Positions 12,033 to 23,348 of a DNA stretch of 64,000 bases are shown here, one piece after another. Location: the NCBI GenBank assembly GCA_030068075.1, contig CM057836.1, forward strand, positions 66,067,788-66,131,787, in the 5' to 3' direction. The number at the start of each line of letters is the position of its first letter. Position 1 is the stretch's first letter. The DNA comes from Paguma larvata (lineage: Eukaryota > Chordata > Mammalia > Carnivora > Viverridae). The notes under the pieces are model-generated. The model was not told the DNA's origin. It did no database searches and saw nothing but the letters and a program-made list of their open reading frames with translations. The position numbers and the translations under genes are program-made.

Positions 12033-12722
12033 TACATTTTTATCTATTTCTGTATAGATGGACATTTAGGCTGCTTTCATATCTTGGCTATTGTAAATAA
12101 TGCTGCAATAAACATATATGGGAGAAAAATCTCTTCGAGTTAGTGCCTTCGGTGTTTTTGGATAAATACCCAGTAGTAGGATTACTGGATCATAGGGTAT
12201 TGCTACTTTTAACTTTCTGAGGAACTTCCACACTGCTACCTACAGTAGCTGCACCAATTAACATTTCCACAAATAGTGCACGAGGGCTCCTTTTTCTCCA
12301 CATCCTCACCAACACTTACTATTTCATTTTTATTCTAGCTATTCTGATGGGTTAAGGTCATATCTCACTGTGTTTTTGATTTGCATTTCCCTGATGATTA
12401 GTTGTGTTGAGCATCTTTTCATGTGTTTGTTGACCATCTGTCTTTTTTTTTGAAAAATGTTTATTCAGGTCCTTTGCCTATTTTTAAATCAGATTATTTG
12501 TTTTTTGATGTTGAGTTGTATAAATCCTTTATATATTTTAGCTACTCACCCTTTATCAAATACGTAATTTGAAAATATCTTAGTAGGTTGCCTTTTTGTT
12601 TTGTTTATGGTTTTCTTTGGTGTGCAAAAGCTTCCTATTTTGATGTAATCCCAATAGTTGATGCTCTCTGGTCTTTTTGATTGATTTATGTGTCTATTTT
12701 TGTGCCAGTACCATACTATTTC

Positions 12723-13170
12723 TTTTTTTAAATATCTTTTTTTAAAATTTTCATTTAATTATTATTTTCTTAAATTTACCTCCAAGTTAGTATGTAGCTC
12801 AACAATGATTTCAGGAGTAGATTCCTTAATGCTCATTACCAATTTAGCCCATCCCCTATCCCACAACCCTTCCTGTAACCCTCTGTTCTCCATATTTAAG
12901 AGTCTAATATGTTTTTGTCCCCTTCCCTGTTTTTATATTATTTTTGCTTCCCTTCCCTTATGCTCATCTGTTTTGTATCTTAAAGTCCTCATATAAGTCA
13001 AGTCATATGATATTTGTCTTTCTCTAATTTCACTTAACATAATACTCTCTAATTCCATCCATATAATTGCAAAATGGCAAGATTTCATTCTTTTTGATTG
13101 CTAATAGTCCATTGTATATATATATATATACACCACATCTTTTTATCCATTCATCCATCAATGGACATTT
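12723..13170 (-). mobile_element. Truncated L1 nested in the long L1, with a perfect TSD
   Basis: This is an L1 3' fragment in antisense (poly-T at the left, then 3' UTR and the ORF2 C-terminal end around the ATGGCAAGATTTCATTCTTT motif). It is truncated at its 5' end. AGTACCATACTATTTC occurs exactly at both edges (12707-12722 and 13171-13186), a perfect 16-bp target duplication. The host L1 reads on across it without loss. It is thus younger than the host but already diverged, with a small (TA)n at 13115-13130. Confidence 0.95.
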
Positions 13171-13600
13171 AGTACCATACTATTTCGATTAATGCAGCTT
13201 TGGAGTATATCTTGAAATCTGGGACTGTGATACCTTCAGCTCTTTTCTTTTTGAAGATTGCTTTGGCTATTTGAGGTCTTTTATGATTCCATACAAATTT
13301 TAGTATTTGTTGTAGTTGTGTGAAAAATTCTGTTAGTATTTTGACAGGGACTACATTGAATCTGTAGACTGCTTTGGGTAGTATGGACATTTTAACAGTA
13401 TTAGTTCTTCCAATCCAGGGACATGGTATGTTTTTCCACTTGTTTGTGTCATCTTCAATTTCTTTCAACAATGTTTTAAAGTTTTCAAAGTATAGGTCTT
13501 TCTCCTTGGTTAAGTTCATTTGTAGGTGTTTTATTTTTGGTACAGTTGACAATGGGATTCTTCTGTTTCTGCTATTTATTATTAGCATATAGAAATGCAA
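13169..13600 (-). pseudogene. L1 ORF2 remnant after the reverse transcriptase core
   Basis: A 143-residue open frame in the host L1 corresponds to the ORF2 segment after the reverse transcriptase catalytic core. It contains the [12 protein letters not shown] and [11 protein letters not shown] blocks typical of L1 ORF2. Its stop codon (complement of 13169-13171) is made across the junction with the nested L1: two bases come from the insert and one from the target duplication. The insertion therefore ended this frame. It is a fragment, not a functional gene. Confidence 0.85.
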
Positions 13601-13619
13601 ACAGGTTTCTGCATATTTT

Positions 13620-13973
13620 ATGTCATGCAGGTTTACTAAATCTATTTATTCTAAAAACTTCTTGGTAGAGTCTTTAAGATTTTCTATGAATGGTATTAAA
13701 TCATCTGCAAAGAGTGAAAATTTTACTTCTTCCTTACCAATTTGGATGCCTTTTTGTTGTCTGATTGCTGTCGCTAGGACTTCTAGTACTAGGTTGACTA
13801 GAAGTGGTGTGAATGGACATCTTGGTCTTTTTCCTGACCTTAAAGGGAAAGTTCTTAGTTTTTCTTCATTGAAGATGATGTTAGCTGTGGAGCTTTCACA
13901 TAAGGTTTTAATTAAGTTGATGTATGTTGCCTATAAACCCACTTTATTGAGAGTTTTTATCATGAATGGATGA
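13620..13973 (-). pseudogene. L1 ORF2 reverse transcriptase core remnant, antisense
   Basis: On the minus strand this segment encodes the palm region of L1 reverse transcriptase. Around 13693-13715 the strand reads Ser-Leu-Phe-Ala-Asp-Asp, so the two catalytic aspartates of the FADD box survive in this copy. Frameshifts and stops on both sides prevent a complete protein. The open frame on the plus strand here is a shadow of it. Confidence 0.75.
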
Positions 13974-16023
13974 GGAATTTTGTCGTGTTTTTTCTGCATC
14001 CACTGACATAATCATGACTTTTTTTCTTTACTTTTTTAATGTATATCATGTTGATTGCTTTATGAACATTGAACTATTCATGCGTCCCTGGAATAAATCC
14101 CACTTGATTGTGAATGATCCTTTTCATGTACTATTGACTGTGTTTTGCTAATACTTGGTTGAGGATCTTTGCATGTGTTCATTGGTCTATGGTTTTCTTT
14201 CTTGGTAGTGTCTTTGTCTGGTTTTGGCATGAGTGTATTTGGAAGCTTTCCTTCCTCTTTCAATTTTTGGGAGAGTTGGAGAAGAATAAGTTAATAATGC
14301 TTCTTCAAATGTTTGGTAGAATTTACCTGTGAGTCCATCCAGTTCTGGACTTTTGTTCATTGGGAGTTTTTTGATTACCAATTCAGGTTCATTACTAGGA
14401 ATGGATCTGTTCAGATTTCTATTTGCTGATTCATTTTTGGGAGGTTATATGTTTTAGAAATTTATCCATTTCTTCTAGATGGTTAAATCTATTGGTATTT
14501 AATTATTTGTAGAGTCCGTTAAGATCCTTTGTATTTTAGTGGTATAGGCTGTTCTTTTTCATTTCTGATTTTATTTATTTGGGTTCTCCTCTCCTCTCTT
14601 TTTTGAGGAGTGTGATTAATGGTTTGTCAATTTAGTTTCTCTTTTAAAAGAATCATGTCTTGATTTCATGAATTTTTTTCAAAGGTTATGTTAGTCTATA
14701 TTTAACTTTTTTCTGGTTTTTATTATTTCCTTCCTTCTATTCACTTTAGGTGTGTTCCTCTTTTTCTAATTACTTTAGGAATAGGGTTAGATTGAGTTTT
14801 TTGTTGTTGTTTTTTTCCTGAGGTAGACCAGTATTCCTATAAATTTCCCTATTAGAACTGCTTTCACTATATCCCAAAGATTTTAGACTGTTGGGTTTTT
14901 GTTTCTGTCTCCCTGTATTTTTGTTTTTATTTCTTCCTGAGTTTCTTAGTGAACTCCTTGTTTAGTAGCATGTTGGTTAGCCCCCATGTGTTTGTGTCTT
15001 TTCCATTTTTTTTTGTTCTTATAATTGATTACTTGTTTCATAGGGTTGTGGTTGGAAAAGATGCCCAGTATGATTTAAGTCTTGTTAAATGTGTTGAGAT
15101 TTGTTGTGTACCCTACAATGTGATGTGTCGGAGAAGGTTCCATGTGATCTGGAAAAAAATGTGTATTTTTCTGTTTTTGAAAGGAACGTTCTATATATTT
15201 CTGTTAGATCAATGTGGCCTACAGTGTCATTCAAAAACGCTACTTGCTTATTAAGATCTGGATGATGTATACATTGATGGAAGTGGGTGCTCCAATGTTA
15301 GGTACATAGATATTTGCAGTTGCTATATCATCTTGTTATATTGATCCTTTATCATGATGCAATGCCCTTCTTTGTCTCTTGTTAGAGTCTATTGTAAAGT
15401 CCATTTAGTCTGATATTAGTATTGCTGCCCCAGCTTTGTCTTGGCTTCCATTTGCATGGAATATCTTTTTCCATTCTTTCACTTTATTTATGTGTCTTTA
15501 TATCTGAAGTGAGTCTTGTGTAAGCAGCAAATACGTGGGTCTTCTTTTTATTCTGTCACCATAAAGCTTTTTTAAATGAGAATAATAAAATTTTTTATTA
15601 TTATTATTTTTATATATAATTTATTGTCAAGTTAACATATAGTGTATACAGTGTATTCTTGGCTTTGGGAATAGATTTCCATGATTCATCACTTAAATAC
15701 AATACCCAGGGCTCACCCCAACAAGTGCCCTTCTCAATGCCTATTGGCCATTTGCCTTGCTCCCCAACTCCCCACCCCCATCAACTCTCAGTTTGGTCTG
15801 TGTATTTAAGACCTTATGGTTTGCTTCCCTCTCTGTTTGTAACTATTTTTTTCCCCCTTCCTCCATAGTCTTCTGTTAAGTGTCCCAAATTCCACAGGAG
15901 TGAAAACACAAGATCCTGTTTTTCTCTGACTTATTTCACTTAGCATAACATCCTCCAGTTCTATCCATGTTGTTGGAAATGGCAAGATTTCATTCTTTTT
16001 CATTGTTAAGTAGTATTCCGTTG

Positions 16024-16056
16024 TGTATATACATATATATATATATATATATATAC
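16024..16056. repeat. (TA)n microsatellite inside an L1
   Basis: A TA run interrupted by ACA near its left end, located in the recurrent expansion site of the L1 ORF2 3' part (after TTCCGTTGTG). Confidence 0.9.
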
Positions 16057-16077
16057 CACAACTTCTTTATCCATTCA

Positions 16078-16323
16078 TCAGTTGATAGACGTTTGGACTC
16101 TCCATAATTTGGATACTATTGATAGCACTGCTATAAGCATTGGTGTGCATGCGCACTTATGAATCAGCACTCCTGTATCATTTTGGTAGATTCCTAGTAG
16201 TGCTATTGCTGTTTTGTAAGGTAGTTCTATTTTCAATTTTTTGATGAACCTCCACACGGTTTTCCAGAGTGACTGCACCAGTTTGCATTCCCACCAACAG
16301 TGCAAACGTTCCCCTTTATCCAC
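16078..16323 (-). pseudogene. L1 ORF2 C-terminal remnant (cysteine-rich end)
   Basis: An 81-residue open frame encodes part of the ORF2 C-terminal region, including [19 protein letters not shown]. The Cys and His residues fit the C-terminal cysteine-rich segment of L1 ORF2. The rest is lost upstream through frame breaks. Confidence 0.8.
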
Positions 16324-16537
16324 ATCCTCACCAATAACTATTGTTTCTTGAGTTGTTAATTTTAGCCACTCTGACCAGTGTTAGATACACCGGTATCGCA
16401 GTGTGGTTTTGATTTGTTTCCCTGATGATGAGTAATGCTGAGCATCTTTTCATGTGTCTGTTAGCCATCTGGATGTCTTCTTTGGAAAAGTGTCCATTCA
16501 TGTCTTTTGCCTATTTCTTCACTGGATTATTTATTTT

Positions 16538-16919
16538 TCAGGTGGTGAGTTTTGTAATTTCTTTATAGATTTTGGATACTAACCCTTTATGTGATACGTT
16601 ATTTGCAAATATCTTCTCCCATTCCATGGTTTCCTGTCTCACATTTGGGTCTTTAATCCATTTTGACTTTATTTTTGTGTATGGAGTAAGAAAGGGGTCC
16701 AATTTTATTGTTATGTGTGTTACTTTCCAGTTCTCCCAGCACCATTTGCTGAAGACACTGTCTTTTTTCCACCGGACACTCTTTCCTGCTTTGTTGAAGA
16801 TTAGTTGGCCATACATTTGTGGGGTCCATTTCTGGATTCTCTGTTCTATCCCATGGGTCAATGTGTCTGTTTTTGTGCCAATACCATAATATCCTGATGA
16901 TTATAGCTTTATAGTACAA
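16538..16919 (-). pseudogene. L1 ORF2 remnant in two overlapping frames
   Basis: Two overlapping minus-strand frames (16653-16919 and 16538-16861) together cover one ORF2 segment, with [12 protein letters not shown] in one and [20 protein letters not shown] in the other. This indicates a frameshift within the copy. Confidence 0.8.
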
Positions 16920-17160
16920 GGCTTAAGTCTGGGATTGTGATACCTCCAGCTTTGGTTTTCTTTTTCAACATTACTTTGACTATTTGAGGTCTTTCATGGT
17001 TCTGTTTTCTGGTACCATTTTGACTGGGATTGCATTGAATGTGTAGATTGCTTTGGGTAGTATTGAAATTTTAACAACATTTGTTCTGCCAATCCATGAG
17101 CATGAAATGTTTTCCCATTTCTTTGTGTCTTCTTCAATTTCTTTCATAAACTTTCTCAAG

Positions 17161-18019
17161 AGGAGAGATCAAAACCAACACCACAGAAACACAAACAATT
17201 ATTGGAGAATACTATGAAAAATGATATGCCAACAAACTGGACAACCTGGAGGAAATGGATGAATTCCTAGATCTCATACACTATCAAAACTCCAATAGAA
17301 AGAAGTAGAAAATTTGAACAGACGCATAACCAGTGAAGAAATTGAATCGATTATCAAAAATCTAACAAATTAGAGTCCTGGGCCAGATAGACTTCCAGAC
17401 ATTTAAAGCAGAGTTAATACCTATTCTTCTCAAGCTGTTCTAAAATCTAGAATATAAGGAAAGCTTCCAGACTCGTTCTATGAAGCCAGCATTACCTTGA
17501 TTCCCAAACCAGACAGACACTCCATGAAAAAGGAGAATTAGAGGCCAATATTTGCGATGAACATGGCTGCAAAAATTCTCAACAAGATACTAGCAAATCA
17601 AATCAAATTCAACCGTATATTTAAAGAAATATTCACCATGATCAAGTGGGATTAATTCCTGGGCTGCAGAGCTGGTTCATATTTGCAAATCAATCAATGT
17701 GATACATCACATTAAGAGAAGAAGGATAAGAACCATATGATCCTGTCAATAGATGCAGAAAAAGCATTTGACAAAAATAAAGATTCAAGGAACATATCTT
17801 AACATCATAAAAACCATGTATGAAAGGCCCGCAGCTAATATCATCCTCAACAGAGAAAAACTGAGAGTTTTCCCCCTGAGATCAGGAACACAGCAGGGAC
17901 GTCCACTCTCACCACTGTTGTTTAACATAGTGTTGAAATTCCTAGCCTTAGCAGTCAGGCAACAAAATGAAATAAAAGATATCCAAATTGGCAAAGAAGA
18001 AGTCAAACTTTCACTTTGA
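17161..18019 (+). pseudogene. Inverted L1 reverse transcriptase remnant with a stop just before ADD
   Basis: The inverted sense segment encodes the fingers and palm of L1 reverse transcriptase. An 88-residue open stretch (17753-18019) includes [18 protein letters not shown], the conserved block before the catalytic motif. A TGA at 18017-18019 then replaces the aromatic residue of the FADD box, and Ala-Asp-Asp follows directly at 18020-18028. Further stops lie upstream. This copy is inactive. Confidence 0.85.
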
Positions 18020-18761
18020 GCAGATGATATGATACTCTACATGGAAAACCTGAAAGATTCCACCAAAAAACTTGTAAAATGATAAATTAACTCAGCAAAG
18101 TTGCAGGATATAAAATCAATACACAGAAATCAGCTGTATTTCTATACACCAATAATGAAGAAACAGAAAGAGATATCAAAGAATGGATCCCATTTACAAT
18201 TGCACCAAAACCCATAAAATACCTAGGAATAAACCTAACCAAAGATCTGTATACTGAAAAACCCCTGTAGGTTTTGATTACAGGATTTAGACCATTTACA
18301 TTTAAAGTGATTATTAGTAGGTATGTACTTATTGCTATTTTGTTAATTTTTGGTGCTTTTTTTTTTTTACAGCTCTTCTTTGCTCTTTTCTTGCATTTGA
18401 GAACTTTTTTGTCATGTAATACTTGACCTTATCTTCATCATTTGTGTATATATAATAGGTCTTTGGTTTGTGGTTACTATGAAGTTCGTATATAACATTC
18501 TAAGTAAAGAGCAGTCTATGTTAGGTCAACTACTTAAGTTCAAACACATTCTTAAAAAAAACTTCATATAATTCTCCACATTTAAAAATAAATGCTTTCA
18601 TATTTTACATTTTTTTTTATTTTGTGAGTCTCCTTAACTAATTTTTAAGATTTAATTGGTTTTACTACTTTTGACTTTGGATCCTCCTACTAGCTGTATA
18701 ACTGATTGGCCTACTACCTTCACCATATATTTGTTTTAACTCATGAAATTTTTTCCTCTTA

Positions 18762-18957
18762 GGGGCACCTGGTTGGCTCAGTCAGTTAAGCATCTGACTC
18801 TGGGTTTTGGCTCAGGTCATGATCTTGTGGTTCATTAGTTTGAGCCCTGCAGCAGGCACTGAGAGTTCAGAGCCTGCTTTGGATTCTCTCTCACCCTCTC
18901 TCTCTGCCCCTCCTCTGTGCTCTCTCTCTATATATCAAAACAAATAACCTTAAAAAT
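18762..18957 (+). mobile_element. CAN-SINE, sense, nested in the long L1
   Basis: The head GGGGCACCTGGTTGGCTCAG, a B-box-like GTTTGAGCCC, a CT tract and an A-rich tail are all present. The target duplication is ATTTTTTCCTCTTA (18748-18761) against ATTTTTTCTTTTA (18958-18970), with small changes. It lies in the ORF1-ORF2 spacer side of the host L1. Confidence 0.93.
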
Positions 18958-19059
18958 ATTTTTTCTTTTATAATTTTCTTTGAATATAGACTTTTCTTCT
19001 CCATGTCATGAAGTCTCATTAACATTTCTTGCAAGTGTTTAATAATGATGAAATTATAT

Positions 19060-19940
19060 AACTTTGTATTTTAAACTCTTTTAATTTAAATTCTTTATCT
19101 CTCCTTCAATTATGAATAACCGTGTTCATAAAGTATTCTTGATTAAAGATTTTTTTTCCTATCAACACTTTGAATATATCATGCCACTCCCTTTTGCTCT
19201 GCAAAGTTTCTGCCGAAAAATAAGCTGATAACCTTGTGTGAGTTTCCTTGTATATTATCAGTTGCTTCTCTCTTCTGCTTTAAAAGTTACCTCTTTATCT
19301 TTAACTTTTGAGATTTTCATTATGAGGTGTTGTGGTGTGACCTCCTTGTGTTCATCTTATTTGGAACTTTATATCATTCCTTAAACTCAATGTCTGTTGA
19401 CTTCCCCAGATTAGGAAAGTTTTCAGTTCTTATTCTTCAAAACAAATTTTCTGCCCCTTTTTCTCTTTGTTCTTTTTCTGGGACCCCTATTATATGAATG
19501 TTTGCTCGATGTTGTTCAAGAGATCCTGTAAACTATTCTCATTTAATTTAATTATATGTATTTTTTGGTTTTCAACTTGTTTCCTTTCCATTACTCTATC
19601 TTCCAAATTACTGCTTTATTCTCCTGCTTATGTTAATCTATTGATTCTCTCTTGTGTGTTTTTTTTTCAATTATTGTATTTTCCATCTCTCATTGGTTCA
19701 TTTTTTAATTTTTCTGTCTCTTTGTTGAAGTTCTCAGTGAGTTGATCTACTCTTACCTGCTGAGCATCTCAATGACCTGGAACTCTTGATCAGGTAGATT
19801 GAGTATCTCCATTTCATTTATTTTATTCTATGAGGTTTTGTCTGGTTATTTCATTTAGAACATACTCCTCTGCCTCCTCATTTTTCTTGACTCTGTGTTT
19901 CTATGAATTAGGTGGAACAGCTACTTCTCAACTCACAGGA
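19060..19940 (-). pseudogene. L1 ORF1 remnant, antisense
   Basis: The block TATCATGCCACTCCCTTTTG followed by AAAGTTTCTGCCGAAAAATA is the antisense of the conserved C-terminal domain of L1 ORF1, the RNA-binding chaperone that coats L1 RNA. Multiple stops break it, and only its position and conserved blocks identify it. Confidence 0.7.
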
Positions 19941-19949
19941 ATGATATGA

Positions 19950-21066
19950 TGTAGGAATGCCCCCTGTTTAGAGTGTGTGTGCCTGTGGACTTTGCCTGGC
20001 TTGCTGGAGCTGGTTGTGGGCTAGGGGTCCTGGGGTAGTCTGTGCTGGGGCTTCCCTGGTGGGATGGCTGGAGTGAAGTGGGCATGGGCTGGGATTGTCT
20101 TGGGGCTGTCTATATAGAGGGCCCCCTGGCAGCACAGCTAAATGAAATGGGCACAGGATCAAGCAATTCTGTATCTCTCTACGCATAGTGTATCCTGATA
20201 GGACAACTGAAGCTGAGGTGGATGCAAACCAGGGTGTCCTGTGGTGCTTAGAATGGGGGGGGAGGAGGCACTTGGTTGGGATTGCTGGAGCTGACGTGGG
20301 TTTGAGCTGGGAGGTTCTGGAGTACTCTTCTCTGGGGGTGCCCATAACAAGTTGCTGGGGGCTGAAGTGGTGTGAATTTGGAGGGTTTCAGGTGTTTTGT
20401 GCCTGTTTCACCTGGGTAATACAGCTGGAGCTGTAATAACTGCTAATCAGAGGTATTTTAGTGTATGTGCTGGGGCCACCTTAGTTAGACACCTGGTGTG
20501 GCAAGGAACCTGGGGCTTACTGAGGAGGTAGACTGCTAGGGTGCCTGGATTCCTCTGGTATCCATAGTAAAGTGGAAGGGTTATGTTATCTGTCAAGCTG
20601 TCTAACCTGGAGAGAGTTCCACCGGTTCTCCTGCCATTTGGTGGAGTTCTAGGGCTGCATCTTTTATATTTCAGTTGCTCTTTGGGACTGCATTTTTTTT
20701 TTCTGTGCCCCAGCATGTCTGGGGCTGATCGGGACTAAGGACTCAGAGCTCACTAAGGTGGATGGCTGACTATGGGATCTCAACCATGTTCTTGAACACA
20801 CTATCACAGTAGAGGGAGAGCTTAAAACTTGGCATCTTACCAGCCCCTCCCACCCAGAGAATGTCCCAGCAGCTCCCCCCATGATTTGGTAGAATGCTCT
20901 GTCTCTTGCTGTTCTCTATGTGGTCTCCCATCTTGTGTTAAGCAAAAGCTGTTCAGTCAACTCAGTTCTTCTTCAGGAGAAACTGCTTTAAAAATAGGTA
21001 TACATTTGGTATGTCTAAAGAGGGAGATGAGTTCAGGGTCTTTCTCCACCACCATCTTGTACCAGA
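19950..21066 (-). promoter_or_regulatory. Decayed L1 5' UTR / internal promoter region
   Basis: This is the GC-richer 5' part of the long antisense L1. In intact L1s this region carries an internal RNA polymerase II promoter, with a possible antisense promoter. The open frames here, up to 125 residues and proline- and serine-rich, show no conserved domain and are ordinary 5' UTR composition. The TATA-like motif at about 20110 is not evidence of activity. The 5' end reads, in antisense, TCTCCACCACCATCTTGTAC. Confidence 0.6.
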
Positions 21067-21080
21067 AGCTCTTTTCTGCC

Positions 21081-21265
21081 TTTTTTTTTTTAATGTTATT
21101 TATTTCAAGAGCGTGCATACATGAGAGAGAGCAAGCATAAGCGGGAGGAGCAGAGAGGGAGAGAAAATCTCAAGCAAGCTCCGGAGCCTGATGCAGGGCT
21201 GATCTCAAGACCTGAGCTGAAATCAAGAGTCAGATGTTTAACCAACTGAGCCTCCAAGGCACCCC
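21081..21265 (-). mobile_element. CAN-SINE, antisense, at the 5' edge of the long L1
   Basis: The element begins with a poly-T tail at 21081 and TTAATGTTATTTATTTCAAG, continues through the GA-rich tract, and ends with AACCAACTGAGCCTCCAAGG and CACCCC, the reverse complement of the tRNA-like head. No clean target duplication was found. Confidence 0.92.
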
Positions 21266-22574
21266 TATGTTTCTTGAATATTAACTCTTGGGCTTCTCTG
21301 CCCTTTTCTTCCTTACTCTCCAGCAATCAATTCGTCTGGAATGATCTAGCTGGACCTTTTCACAAGTCCTTGAGGAAGATAATAAAAACTGAAAGAGGAA
21401 TAACACATTGATACTATATTAAAATCTGATTTTGTTTTAAATTCTCGATTACCCCACCATACACACATATAAATAACTTTCTCATGAGAGATGCCATATT
21501 CCCATCCACATATACATGAGTATTAGGTGATCCATAGCTCTGAGATTTTACATTGTTTCAGTTGGGAAAAAATAATGGTGCCTATGTGTTGGGGTCAATA
21601 CTTTCTTTAGAAAAATAATCAATGTTAAACAATTTGTAATATGTTAAAATCAAAGGCATTGAAAAAGCAAAGAAAAAAGTTTCCTGATATAGTTGAATTT
21701 GGTTAGCTTAACAACTGTCCTGATGGCACATGAAAAGTCCTTTATAGAGTGATTCAAAATAAAATTATTTTTGTCAGATACACATTTATAATGGTCATAA
21801 TGCTCATAGGTTTATTGAATTACAAAGGACCCTTCGCTTTTCTATTACCTGTTGCATGAGTGTGGCATTATTTCAAATCAGAATTAGGGTTATGAAACTG
21901 TCTAATCTACTTCTTAAGATAATTTGCTGGATTTTCTGAAAAGGCACCTTTGGTTAGTAGTGATTCATTTATGTTGCAGGTTTGGGCCATTCATTTTTTT
22001 CTTAGCCATCTGCGGTTATTTTGTAAGAGTTCAGTTAGACCACTTCCTTAAACATATTTAAAGCAATGTGATGAGTTGCTTATAAGGAATCTAAATTTCT
22101 TTAAGAGATTTTGGCTATTACATGCTCTACCTTTAAATAACTATTGACTAATATATCTTTAAGAAAAAGATTAGAGAAGGTTCGGCATAATTGAATTAAT
22201 TTGCTTCCTTAACTTGGAATAATGTCGGAAAAACCCAAATCAGAAATGGCATCAGCTTGTGTACTGTGATTGAATTTTGCCACCAACTTACATAAACCGT
22301 TGTGTTAGGAGGGTAAGTCAGCTAGGTGGCACCAATTATATTTACTGTGCTCTTCAGGACTCCAGGCCACCCCAGAACCTTTCCACTTTACATTTTTCCC
22401 TCAGCTTTGCAAACTCCTAGACCATGGTAGAGTCTTTTCTGCCTCATCTAGGTCTTCCCTGCTTTTCCACTGCCTGTGTGTGACCAATGTGATAATAGGT
22501 CATTATACTTTGAGGAGTTTCTCAAGTAATTTCCACTTACATAGACATTTCAAGAGTTACATAATTCTGCTCTT
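21266..22574. other. Anonymous AT-rich stretch
   Basis: No gene or recognisable repeat found. Open frames are short and unlike any protein I know. Confidence 0.5.
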
Positions 22575-22585
22575 ACAACTGTCTT

Positions 22586-22792
22586 TTAAAATTTTTAAAA
22601 ATATTTAAGAGAGAAAACATGAGCAGGTGAGGGGCAGAGAGACAGGGAGGGAGAGAATCCAAAGCAGGCTCCACACTGTCAGTGCAGAGTCCCATGTGGG
22701 ACTTGATCACACGAATCATAAGATCATGAACATGGAGATTGTGACCTGTCCTGAAATCAAGAGTTGGAGGACACTTAACTGACAGAAGTCCC
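22586..22792 (-). mobile_element. CAN-SINE, antisense, with an 11-bp TSD
   Basis: It starts with the A-rich tail in antisense (TTTTAAAATTTTTAAAAATA), has a GA-rich tract, and ends in a degenerate tRNA-like head (ACTTAACTGACAGAAGTCCC). The exact duplication ACAACTGTCTT lies at 22575-22585 and 22793-22803. The head is more mutated than in the other SINEs here. Confidence 0.92.
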
Positions 22793-23212
22793 ACAACTGT
22801 CTTAAAAAAATAATAGTGGTAGTCTTAATTTTATCTACAAGATTAAAAAAATATCTTTTAAACTATTTTGGGGTATTTCCTTTATTTTTTAAAGTTTTTA
22901 TTTTAATCACCTGGTGCTTATCTGGATAAGTGTATTCCTAATTCCCATTGTGTACTTCACCCATCTCCCCTCACTCCATCCCTCCTCTGGTAACCATCAG
23001 TTCTCTATAGATAGGAGTCTGTTTCTTGCTTTGTCTCTTCCCCCCCCCTTCTGCTGATTTGTTTTATTGCTTAAATTCCATACATGAGTGAAATCATATG
23101 GTATTGGTCTTTTGCTGACTGGCTTATTTCACTTAGCATAATATTCACTAGCTCTATTTTTGCCATTGCAAATGGCAAGATTTCATTCTTTGGGGTTGAA
23201 TAATACTCCACT

Positions 23213-23278
23213 GTGTGTGTGTGTGTATGTGTGCGTATATATATATACAAATGTGTATACAAATATACACACATTTTT
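23213..23278. repeat. GT/TA microsatellite inside an L1
   Basis: GT units pass into TA units and then ACACA, giving an imperfect palindrome around 23240-23275. It occupies the same ORF2 site as the other L1 microsatellites of the window. Confidence 0.85.
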
Positions 23279-23348
23279 ATCCAGTCATCTACTGATGGAC
23301 ATTTGGGTGGGTTCCAAATCTTGGCTATTGAAAATAATGTTGCTATAA

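Larger units (their letters stand above)
15568..18260 (-). mobile_element. L1 with twin-priming 5' inversion, nested in the long L1
   Basis: From 15568 to about 17156 the sequence is L1 in antisense, from an A-rich tail through 3' UTR into ORF2. At about 17161 it flips and runs in sense (17161-18260) from upstream of the reverse transcriptase domain to CTGTATACTGAAAA. The sense end and the start of the antisense part (AGAAAGTTTATGAAAG) are neighbours in ORF2, as expected from twin priming. The host L1 resumes at about 18261. No convincing target duplication is visible beyond about 3-4 bp. A deletion of roughly 200 bp near 16626 removed part of ORF2. Confidence 0.9.
11494..21066 (-). mobile_element. 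Near full-length old L1, antisense, broken by nested insertions
   Basis: The 3' end lies at the left (poly-T at 11494 followed by 3' UTR with TGAAGTATAGTTGACACATG). The 5' end lies at the right (5' UTR ending TCTCCACCACCATCTTGTAC). ORF2 antisense runs from about 11.7 to 18.4 kb, ORF1 from about 19.05 to 19.94 kb, and the richer-GC 5' UTR to 21,066. Three later insertions interrupt it: 12723-13170, 15568-18260 and 18762-18957. Removing them and one copy of each target duplication leaves about 6.2 kb. A deletion of roughly 300 bp near 12,665 is visible against the sister copy at 42.4 kb. All frames are broken, so it is dead. Confidence 0.88.

Noticed and set aside
20100..20120. TATA-like motif in the L1 5' UTR as a gene promoter
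   Set aside because: No downstream gene or transcript evidence; isolated AT motifs are common.
23205..23280. Palindrome-like GT/TA region as a possible origin or regulatory hairpin
   Set aside because: It is a microsatellite expansion at the recurrent L1 site.
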